Shown in pieces: positions 58,668-64,000 of a DNA stretch of 64,000 nt (the stretch's first letter is position 1; the number at the start of each line of letters is the position of its first letter). The notes beneath the pieces were generated by a model. It was not told where the DNA came from and ran no database searches. It saw nothing but the letters and a program-made list of their open reading frames with translations. Position numbers and translations under genes: made by a program. The DNA comes from Acidithiobacillus sp. (lineage in GTDB: Bacteria > Pseudomonadota > Gammaproteobacteria > Acidithiobacillales > Acidithiobacillaceae): positions 1 through 64,000 of the forward strand of contig JAPTWR010000171.1 of NCBI GenBank assembly GCA_028065135.1, in the 5' to 3' direction.

Positions 58668-58731
58668 AGGTCTTGTCGCCCTGCGGTGAAGCAGGCAGAC
58701 TGAGGGTGACTCGCTTATGCAGGAGAGCCCC

Positions 58732-59112
58732 ATGTCCGCATCACCGCTGGCGCCCAAGTCCCCCTCATCGACGTCCCTCAAGCCGTCCGCCTTTACCTGC
58801 CTGCAACTCGCCGAGCCCCTCTGGAAAAGGGTCCCCAGCCGCGACGATGCCGGCCATCTCCTCTCTGATTTCCGCATGATCTTCCCCGGACTCCGCCAGA
58901 AAAGCGGTATTCGCCAGCAACACACTCTACGAATCATCAATGCCGTATTGCATCATTACGGCTCCTGGGTGGTATTTGCCGATCTCAATATGCGCACGAA
59001 TTTGCTCTGGGTGAGTATTCGTCCACGTCCTGGTTTAACGCTGGAAATTCCCGCAGCGATTAAAACGCTGGTGCCGGAAGCGTTATTATTGGCGCCCTAT
59101 TGGCGGCGGTAA
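58732..59112 (+). CDS. hypothetical protein next to the integron
   Basis: This 126-residue protein is not recognised. The start at 58732 is supported by AGGAGA five bases upstream; an earlier ATG at 58717 is possible but lies ahead of that site. It has a Ser/Pro-rich N-terminus and a compact, mixed C-terminal part (LRIINAVLHHYGSWVVFADLN, then PEALLLAPYW). No signal peptide or membrane helix was noted. It ends 21 bp before the wrecked integrase gene and may be the chromosomal boundary of the integron. Confidence 0.5.
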   Translation: MSASPLAPKSPSSTSLKPSAFTCLQLAEPLWKRVPSRDDAGHLLSDFRMIFPGLRQKSGIRQQHTLRIINAVLHHYGSWVVFADLNMRTNLLWVSIRPRPGLTLEIPAAIKTLVPEALLLAPYWRR

Positions 59113-59133
59113 TGGGTGGCAGTTATGGATGAG

Positions 59134-59560
59134 TTACATATCCAGCGGGCTGATGACGCCGCGTCCGCCTTTGCCGCAACGCACGCGCTTCGCCAGGTGT
59201 CAGCACCGTAGGCAAGTGTTGCGAAGACTTGGCGCTGGTGATGTCGTCCAGCCAGGGCAGGTTTACATCGAGCACCTGCTTTTAAAGGAAAAGCAACGCC
59301 GCCTTGGCCTGATTTTGCGGGGAGGACGACACCTTGCGCTCCACCGCCGGATAACTGAGGAATGCCTCGATCTCTGCGGCCCCCATCTCTTTGGGATGCC
59401 GCTTGCGGTGGAAGAGAATGAAGCGCCGCGCCCAGTCCGTATAGGCCTCTTCGGTGCGGATGCTGTAGTGCAACGTCCGGATCCGGCCACGCACCTGGTC
59501 CAGGAGTTTGGGTGGGGAATGGGGGGTTGGCTGGCTGCTTTTTATGCGGAGAATATTAGG
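59134..59560 (-). pseudogene. degenerate integron integrase (intI remnant)
   Basis: On the minus strand residues like [18 protein letters not shown] and [18 protein letters not shown] are the N-terminal core-binding domain of integron integrases. The frame continues through [19 protein letters not shown]. It then hits a TAA where a Tyr codon belongs and reads on in frame as KQVLDVNLPWLDD to about VLTPGEARAL. After a frameshift the last codons are GKGGRGVISPLDM and stop, the integrase C-terminus. The whole catalytic domain, including the integron-specific insert and the Arg-His-Tyr residues, is deleted. No start codon was found. It is oriented away from the cassettes, as intI normally is. Confidence 0.88.
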
Positions 59561-59572
59561 CGTCCTAAATTT

Positions 59573-59599
59573 TTGAGCAAGGGGGCATTATGCTATAGA
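59573..59599 (+). promoter_or_regulatory. possible cassette promoter
   Basis: TTGAGC and TATAGA with a 15-base spacer point toward the first cassette. The short spacing makes this a weak candidate only. A perfect TTAGG-CGT-CCTAA palindrome lies just upstream (59556-59568). Confidence 0.3.
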
Positions 59600-59667
59600 T
59601 ACAGCATGTTTACGCCGTCCTGTGTTGTATTAGTCATCTATCATGTGCTAGGGTAGCACGGTCTAAT

Positions 59668-59678
59668 TTATGTTAGGC
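59668..59678 (+). other. attI-like junction
   Basis: The G/TTAGGC core lies between the integrase remnant and the first cassette ORF; the first cassette would begin at the TT at 59673. This is the usual attI position. The outer integrase-binding sites of attI were not resolved. Confidence 0.6.
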
Positions 59679-59687
59679 ATCTTAGTT

Positions 59688-60149
59688 ATGGCGACGACTG
59701 AAGTTTTAGCATTCGATTGGGGCGTTGGCGTTCTCGGCGTCCTGGATATCAACAGCAACGAGTACATCCCGTATCATTATGGCGAAGAGATGATTCAGGG
59801 GGCAAAACGAATTGTTTCCTGCGTCGGTACCGTCGTTAGCTTCAATGGCAACAGGCGAGACTTGGAAGAAATATCAAAAATACTCGGCCTTTCGTCTGTT
59901 ATCGACTTACACATCTGTGGCGAGCACAACGATATGTTGGAAATCACTTCAGATATCCGATGGCCGCCACGCCCTGGTACTGCCCCAATCCTTGGGCCTG
60001 GTTTGCGTGAAACATATAAGCACTACTTTGGCCATCGAACGGTTGTCCCGCCTTCGCATCTAAGCGATTACGAGGCAAACAATTGGAGTGACTGTCACAT
60101 GACTGCGGAGTTGTGGAAGAAATGGAAACTTGGAAATCTTGGGCAATGA
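59688..60149 (+). CDS. cassette 1: DEDD-exonuclease-like protein
   Basis: The 153-residue product (start ATG 59688) is encoded by the first integron cassette. It is not recognised as a known protein, but three segments fit a DnaQ/RNase H-like exonuclease fold. VLAFDWGVGVLGVLD resembles motif I with one Asp, VSFNGNRRDLEEI resembles motif II, and YEANNWSDCHMTAELW resembles motif III (YxxxDxxxTxxLW). The usual second acidic residue of motif I is missing, so activity is uncertain. An earlier in-frame ATG at 59670 lies on the attI core. Its attC is split by the group II intron downstream. Confidence 0.5.
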   Translation: MATTEVLAFDWGVGVLGVLDINSNEYIPYHYGEEMIQGAKRIVSCVGTVVSFNGNRRDLEEISKILGLSSVIDLHICGEHNDMLEITSDIRWPPRPGTAPILGPGLRETYKHYFGHRTVVPPSHLSDYEANNWSDCHMTAELWKKWKLGNLGQ

Positions 60150-60168
60150 GTCACGAGACGGCGCCGAT

Positions 60169-60230
60169 ACCCAACCCATCATTCCACCGGACCTGCGCAA
60201 AAATCCGCGCAGGCCGGTGAATTCAAACGT
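60169..60230 (+). repeat. attC of cassette 1, left part (split by intron)
   Basis: The R'' core ACCCAAC at 60169 is followed by the stem CACCGG-a-CCTGCGC (60185-60198), a loop and GCGCAGGCCGGTG (60207-60219). A60191 is the extrahelical base that marks attC. The sequence then runs AATTCAAACGT into the intron. The R' half (TATGCC) lies after the intron at 62066, so the joined core reads ACG/TTATGC. Confidence 0.8.
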
Positions 60231-62065
60231 GTGCGCCGGGCATGGCGCGTTACTTCATAGGTGAAAGTCCTATGGCCAGGTCTGCAGAGCCGAAGGCAAG
60301 GAGAAGGGCAAGGGCGTCGTCGCGAGGCGGGGTCTGAAGGAAGCCCAATCCGAAACGGCGGGGCGATGAACAAAAACCGGATAGGAGGCGTGATGCATTC
60401 GGGACGAGCGGGCACGTGACCGCAAAGTCCTCCATCTGCGATTGGGTGCATTTTGTAAATCCGGCGTCTATGCCGCGAAGGTAACGTGTCTTACCCCGGG
60501 AGATCTCCCCGGTGCTTCGGAAGCTCGAAGCGGGGCGCCTGGAAACGGGCGCTGAGTACCGTGGAGAAGTCAGCAGAGGGCATATTAGGCGGCGGCCACC
60601 GCCGAAGGCCCGAACGATGGAAGACAAAGGACCATGACGAAGAGCAACGGGAACGCATCAGACCTCCGGCGCAAGCTGGCGGCGGCCATGCCGCCGGATG
60701 AACCCGTGGCTGGATCGGATGGACAACCCGAGTCGATTCCTCCCCGCGCGTTGCTGGCCCAAGTGCTGGACCGGGCCAACCTGCAACGCGCCTTGAAGCA
60801 AGTGCGCCGGAACCAAGGCGCGCCGGGCATCGACGGCATGACGGTCGATGAATTACCGGAATACCTCAAGTACCACTGGCTGGAAATCCGCGCGCAACTG
60901 GAAACGGGGCACTACCGCCCGAGCCCGGTCAAGCGCGTGGAGATCCCCAAGGGCGACGGCAAGACGCGCCCCCTTGGCATTCCCACGGTGCTCGACCGCT
61001 TTATCCAGCAAGCCATCGCGCAAGTGCTATCCGCGCAATGGGACCCCCATTTCCACCCGCACAGCTACGGCTTCCGCCCCAACCGCTCGGCGCACCAGGC
61101 GATCCGCCATGTGCAAGCCACGATTCGGCAAGGCTACGGCTGGGTGGTCGACATGGACCTGCAAAGCTTTTTTGACCGGGTCAACCATGACCGGCTGATG
61201 GCGCGACTGAAGAGTCGTTGCCCTGATACCGGCCTGCTGCGCCTGGTCAATCGCTTCCTGAAGGCGGGCGTGAGCGTCGGTGGACACATCGAGCCGACGA
61301 CGATGGGCGTGCCGCAAGGCGGCCCACTCTCGCCCGTGCTGGCCAATGTGGTGTTGGATGAACTGGATTGGGAACTGGACCGGCGTGGCCACCGCTTCGC
61401 CCGTTATGCCGACGACTGCAATATTTTGGTCCGAAGCAAACGTGCGGGAGAGCGGGTGATGGGCAGCGTGACACGCTACGTCAGCGACACACTAAGGCTC
61501 ACAGTGAATCCGCTGAAAAGCGCGGTGGACCGACCCTGGAAGCGCAAGTTTCTGGGCTTCACGGTCAGCCGCAACGACAAGAAGCTGAAAGTGGCCGACA
61601 AGGCCCTCGACAAGCTGAAAGATCGGGTGCGGGAACTAACCCGTCGTACACGAGGCAACCGCATAGAAGTGATCGCGGCGGAGCTGAGAGAAAGCCTGCT
61701 TGGTTGGAAAGCGTATTTCGGCATTGCCGAAGTACTGAGCCCTCTGCGCGACATCGACAAGGGGGTACGACGCAAGTTACGCTGCTACATCTGGAAACAA
61801 TGGGGGTCGGCGGGCTACCGGGAACTACGCAAGCGCGGGGTAACGGTGCGCGAAGCGTGGAACACCAGCAAGTCGGCGCATGGGCCGTGGCGGCTGCCGA
61901 AGACACCGGCGCTGACCATTGCATTACCATTGGCCTTCTTCAAGACCCTGGGAGTACCGAGCCTTGCAGCACGGTAAGAATTCAATTCATCGAACCGCCG
62001 GATACGTGACCCGTTCGTCCGGTGGTGTGGGAGGGAGGGGCCGTGAGGCTTCTTCCTATCCCGAT
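60231..62065 (+). mobile_element. group IIC intron inserted in an integron attC
   Basis: The 5' end is GTGCG. Domain I starts with the typical GTGCGCCGGGCATGGC, GGTGAAAGTCC and AGCCGAAGGCAAGG blocks. Domain IV holds the reverse transcriptase gene. Domain V is at about 61992-62027 (GAACCGCCGGATACG and CCGTTCGTCCGGTGGTG, CGC triad), and domain VI follows with a bulged A in CCTATCCC. Removal from 60231 to 62065 joins AAACGT to TATGCC and restores an attC core. This is the class known to target attC hairpins. The 403 bases before the RT gene are structured intron RNA, not protein coding. Confidence 0.85.
60634..61977 (+). CDS. ltrA: group II intron reverse transcriptase/maturase
   Basis: This 447-residue intron protein makes the intron mobile and aids splicing. 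Reverse-transcriptase blocks include QGAPGIDGMTVDELPEYL, PKGDGKTRPLGIPTVLDR, YGFRPNRSAHQAI, GVPQGGPLSPVLANVVLDEL and the catalytic Y258ADD. The maturase X domain follows (LLGWKAYFGIAEV and the KQWGSAGYRELRKRG segment). There is no C-terminal HNH endonuclease domain, consistent with the class C lineage. It is on the same strand as the cassettes. Confidence 0.93.
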   Translation: MTKSNGNASDLRRKLAAAMPPDEPVAGSDGQPESIPPRALLAQVLDRANLQRALKQVRRNQGAPGIDGMTVDELPEYLKYHWLEIRAQLETGHYRPSPVKRVEIPKGDGKTRPLGIPTVLDRFIQQAIAQVLSAQWDPHFHPHSYGFRPNRSAHQAIRHVQATIRQGYGWVVDMDLQSFFDRVNHDRLMARLKSRCPDTGLLRLVNRFLKAGVSVGGHIEPTTMGVPQGGPLSPVLANVVLDELDWELDRRGHRFARYADDCNILVRSKRAGERVMGSVTRYVSDTLRLTVNPLKSAVDRPWKRKFLGFTVSRNDKKLKVADKALDKLKDRVRELTRRTRGNRIEVIAAELRESLLGWKAYFGIAEVLSPLRDIDKGVRRKLRCYIWKQWGSAGYRELRKRGVTVREAWNTSKSAHGPWRLPKTPALTIALPLAFFKTLGVPSLAAR

Positions 62066-62085
62066 TATGCCGCAAGAAGGGTGCA

Positions 62086-62646
62086 ATGACTCAACCCCAA
62101 CCACTTTCGATTCTCCGCAACCATAAATGGTCGAATCTCCCTACGTCCCCTGGTGTTTACTGGTGGTATTTCCCGCGCATAGCACTTGATCATTTTCGCA
62201 TTGCCGAATTCTGTGACGTCACGAAACTACGGTTACGGACCGCGCCAGATGGCAAAGTGTGCCTCTATCACGGTTTAGCTAAGAGCATCGCACAGCGCGT
62301 GGAATGGCATGCAGCTCAAAAGTTAACATTGAGTTGCTTACAGACCGGTTTCCTCTCGACCTTCCGGTTTACTCTTCTTGCCCTGAACGACTTTGATTAC
62401 TCGGAAGGCGCGGAAAAGATCGACAAGTATTTCGACGCTCTCTCTGTCAGTTGGCGATCGACGACGACAAGGGAAGAGGCAGAATCCATCGAGTGTAACG
62501 AGCTTCATGGCGAATACCATTACCCACTCAACATTCAAGTGAACAAGCGGCCTGAACTATTAGCTTTTACCCGCCATTTGAAGGCCATGCGAAGCGCCTA
62601 CAAAAAACGATATATCAGTAGTAGTGACCATCATTGTGCGAAGTGA
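62086..62646 (+). CDS. cassette 2, gene A: GIY-YIG-like protein
   Basis: This 186-residue product (ATG 62086) begins 20 bases into the cassette. It resembles a GIY-YIG nuclease fold: SPGVYWWYFP supplies the first Tyr, and KVCLYHGLAKSIAQRVEWH supplies the second Tyr, the Gly and the catalytic Arg. GEYHYPLNIQVNKRP near the end may supply the acidic and Asn residues. Family identity is by pattern only. The next gene starts one base after its stop (TGA-G-ATG), so the two are translationally coupled in one cassette. Base composition is clearly lower in G+C than the chromosomal genes. Confidence 0.6.
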   Translation: MTQPQPLSILRNHKWSNLPTSPGVYWWYFPRIALDHFRIAEFCDVTKLRLRTAPDGKVCLYHGLAKSIAQRVEWHAAQKLTLSCLQTGFLSTFRFTLLALNDFDYSEGAEKIDKYFDALSVSWRSTTTREEAESIECNELHGEYHYPLNIQVNKRPELLAFTRHLKAMRSAYKKRYISSSDHHCAK

Positions 62647-62647
62647 G

Positions 62648-63097
62648 ATGGCAATGCAATCCAACAATTCCACTATCTATCTTGTTTCTTGTGTCAGCAA
62701 AAAACGAAATCAACCATGCGCGGCACGTGATTTGTATATTTCTGATTGGTTCATCAAGGCGCGTCGATATGCAGAATTATCTTTATATCCATGGTATGTT
62801 CTATCTGCCGAGTACGGTTTGGTTCCTTCCGATCAAATAATTGCACCATATGAGCGGACGCTCAACACGATGAGGGTGGTGGATCGCCGTTCTTGGGCCG
62901 ATCATGTATCCCTTCAAATCTCGGAAGCCGCTCCAGACTTGAAACAAGTGGTGTTCTTGGCCGGTGTGCGGTATCGTGAGTTCTTGACCCGCCACCTTTC
63001 CGATAGGGACGTAAAAGTATCGATCCCAATGGAAGGACTGCGAATCGGAGAGCAGCTGAGTTGGCTTTTACAGCACACCTCGTTGTCTGTAGATTAA
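62648..63097 (+). CDS. cassette 2, gene B: DUF6884-like protein
   Basis: This 149-residue product (ATG 62648; an in-frame GTG at 62624 would overlap gene A) has the pattern IYLVSCVSKKRNQPCAARDLY, FIKARRYAELSLYPWYVLS, AEYGLVPSDQIIAPYE and VVFLAGVRYREFL. From memory this matches DUF6884, a family of unknown function with a conserved Cys-Ser-Lys-Lys loop. It is paired with the GIY-YIG-like gene in one cassette and is followed by a complete attC. Integron cassettes often carry defence or toxin functions, so a role with nucleic acids is plausible but unproven. Confidence 0.6.
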   Translation: MAMQSNNSTIYLVSCVSKKRNQPCAARDLYISDWFIKARRYAELSLYPWYVLSAEYGLVPSDQIIAPYERTLNTMRVVDRRSWADHVSLQISEAAPDLKQVVFLAGVRYREFLTRHLSDRDVKVSIPMEGLRIGEQLSWLLQHTSLSVD

Positions 63098-63107
63098 TGG
63101 TCAAGCG

Positions 63108-63167
63108 GCCGAACAATTCATTCAATCCGACGCCGCTTCGCGGCGCGGCTTAATTCAAATGTTAGGC
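63108..63167 (+). repeat. attC of cassette 2
   Basis: R'' GCCGAAC at 63108 and R' GTTAGGC at 63161 flank the hairpin GCCGACGCCGC-TTCG-CGGCGCGGC with AATTCATTCAA and TTAATTCAA arms. This is a textbook attC site; the next cassette begins at TTAGGC. Confidence 0.93.
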
Positions 63168-63190
63168 ACCAAGGAACAATAGACACGACG

Positions 63191-63640
63191 ATGCAACTTA
63201 CTTCTGCAAATACTTCGGACATCCCAGCACTTTGCGCATTGCTGGATATCTTGTTTTCTCAAAAAGCAGAGTTTAAACCCGATCACGAAGCACAAAGCCG
63301 TGGCTTAGCTCGCATCCTTAGCAATCCAGAAATTGGGCTTATCGTTGTCGCTCGTCAAGACAGCCAAGTGATCGGTATGGTTAATCTTCTCTACACAGTA
63401 TCTACGGCGCTCGGCGAGCGCGTCGCGCTACTGGAAGATATGGTAGTGTCCCCCGCCGCTCGCGGCGCTGGTGTTGGTTCTCGGCTCCTGGAGCAAGCTA
63501 TTCAATTCGCGCGCTTGAACGGGTGCAAACGCATTACCTTGCTCAGAGACTGCGCGAATGAATCAGCGCAACGATTTTATCAAAGGCATGGTTTCGGTTT
63601 TTCGGCCATGATCCCTCTTCGTCTTTCGCTGGGCGAATAG
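63191..63640 (+). CDS. cassette 3: GNAT acetyltransferase
   Basis: This 149-residue GCN5-related N-acetyltransferase starts 29 bases into the cassette. The acetyl-CoA motif is VALLEDMVVSPAARGAGVGSRLLEQAIQFA (Q/RxxGxG/A as ARGAGVG). The C-terminal ITLLRDCANESAQRFYQRHGF is the usual family strand and helix. The substrate is unknown; it need not be an antibiotic. GNAT genes are among the most common integron cassettes. Confidence 0.88.
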   Translation: MQLTSANTSDIPALCALLDILFSQKAEFKPDHEAQSRGLARILSNPEIGLIVVARQDSQVIGMVNLLYTVSTALGERVALLEDMVVSPAARGAGVGSRLLEQAIQFARLNGCKRITLLRDCANESAQRFYQRHGFGFSAMIPLRLSLGE

Positions 63641-63648
63641 GTTGCTAT

Positions 63649-63711
63649 GCCTAACATGGCATTCGAGCGAGACGCGCCAAAAGCGGCGCGCCCCTCAACT
63701 TTACGTTAGAC
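63649..63711 (+). repeat. attC of cassette 3
   Basis: R'' GCCTAAC at 63649 and R' GTTAGAC at 63705 flank a hairpin built from GACGCGCC and GGCGCGCC with a loop of AAAAGC. The next cassette starts at 63706 with TTAGAC. Confidence 0.9.
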
Positions 63712-63783
63712 CGCCAATGGGGAATCGTTGACTTCATTCGGGAACGGCTCAGACTCTATTTCTAACTACGATGGAGGACCATC

Positions 63784-64000
63784 ATGACCAAGATCGCAAA
63801 GAACACGATTTGCCTTTGGTACGAACGCGATGCCGAGGAGGCGGCGCTATTCTACGCCAAGACCTTTCCCGATTCGTCCGTCGGCGCGGTGCATCGCGCA
63901 CCGGGCGACTTTCCGTCGGGCAAGCAAGGGGACGTATTGATAGTCGAGTTTACCGTGATGGGTATACCCTGCTTGGGGCTGAATGGCGGACCCGCGTTCA
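63784..64000 (+). CDS. cassette 4: VOC superfamily protein, 3' end outside window
   Basis: The frame starts MTKIAKNTICLWYERDAEEAALFYAKTFP, with GGAGG eight bases before the ATG at 63784. It runs off the window at 64000 after 72 codons. The pattern fits the PhnB-like or 3-demethylubiquinone-methyltransferase-like group of the glyoxalase/VOC fold: IVEFTVMGIPCLGLNGGPAF is the usual second strand. VOC proteins are frequent in integron cassettes. Its attC lies beyond the window. Confidence 0.8.
   Translation, partial: MTKIAKNTICLWYERDAEEAALFYAKTFPDSSVGAVHRAPGDFPSGKQGDVLIVEFTVMGIPCLGLNGGPAF

Noticed and set aside
60634..61977. retron or diversity-generating retroelement reverse transcriptase
   Set aside because: The X domain and flanking domain V/VI RNA identify a group II intron.

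Overview
The window is about 64 kb of GC-rich chromosome from a Gram-negative proteobacterium. The gene set (Bam, Lpt and Lol envelope genes, Kdo and lipid A genes, surE-pcm-rpoS, a RuBisCO-like methionine-salvage operon, glnA with a sigma-54-type promoter) and the near-gammaproteobacterial gene orders fit Acidithiobacillus or a close relative. That assignment is inferred from gene content, not from a marker gene. No rRNA, tRNA or CRISPR array was seen.

Layout. 1-3273: the 3' end of nadE overlapping glnB, then bamD divergent from rluD. 3274-8034: pgeF followed by a tight methionine-salvage run (mtnD, a RuBisCO-like enolase, mtnX, mtnB), then a GcvR-like ACT protein and peptide deformylase. 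8103-14482 (minus): an APC permease, rmlB, rmlD, two small genes, galU and a DUF502 membrane protein. 14555-17953 (minus): a GlrK/QseG/GlrR-type signalling operon. 18098-25023 (minus): recN, nadK, coaX, birA, proA and an MFS transporter. 25055-29029 (minus): holA, lptE, leuS. 29299-34090: wrbA, yceI, a VanX-type dipeptidase, a catalytically altered Fpg paralogue, a rhodanese and a CDF metal transporter. 34091-35735: glnA with its control region and terminator. 35804-43039: a DUF4124 protein, surE-pcm-rpoS, an Mth938-like protein, an aminotransferase, hom and thrC. 43039-50488: a COG4255-type protein, recJ, prfB (programmed +1 frameshift), lysS, lolC/E and lolD. 50485-58667: DUF2062, comEC, an ExbB/ExbD pair, a DUF374 acyltransferase, a WaaA-like protein, lpxK, a Trm112-like protein, kdsB and ppa.

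The last 5 kb is different in kind: it is a chromosomal integron. A wrecked integron integrase gene (nonsense codon plus an internal deletion that removes the catalytic domain) lies divergent to an attI-like junction and at least four cassettes. These encode a DEDD-exonuclease-like protein, a coupled GIY-YIG-like/DUF6884-like pair, a GNAT acetyltransferase and a VOC protein cut by the window edge. Two complete attC sites are visible. A third attC is split by a complete group IIC intron whose ends can be placed to the base.

How the genes work together: most of the window is housekeeping. It covers envelope assembly (BamD, LptE, LolCD, LpxK, KdsB), nitrogen status (GlnB, GlnA, glutamine-dependent NadE), sulfur salvage (MtnD, RLP, MtnX, MtnB), and stationary-phase and protein-repair functions (SurE, Pcm, RpoS). 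The integron end is the accessory part and the best place to look for undescribed biology, in particular the two-gene nuclease-like cassette. Several backbone genes keep their family fold but lack expected catalytic residues (the Fpg paralogue, the WaaA-like protein and the ComEC C-terminal domain), and these deserve separate attention.
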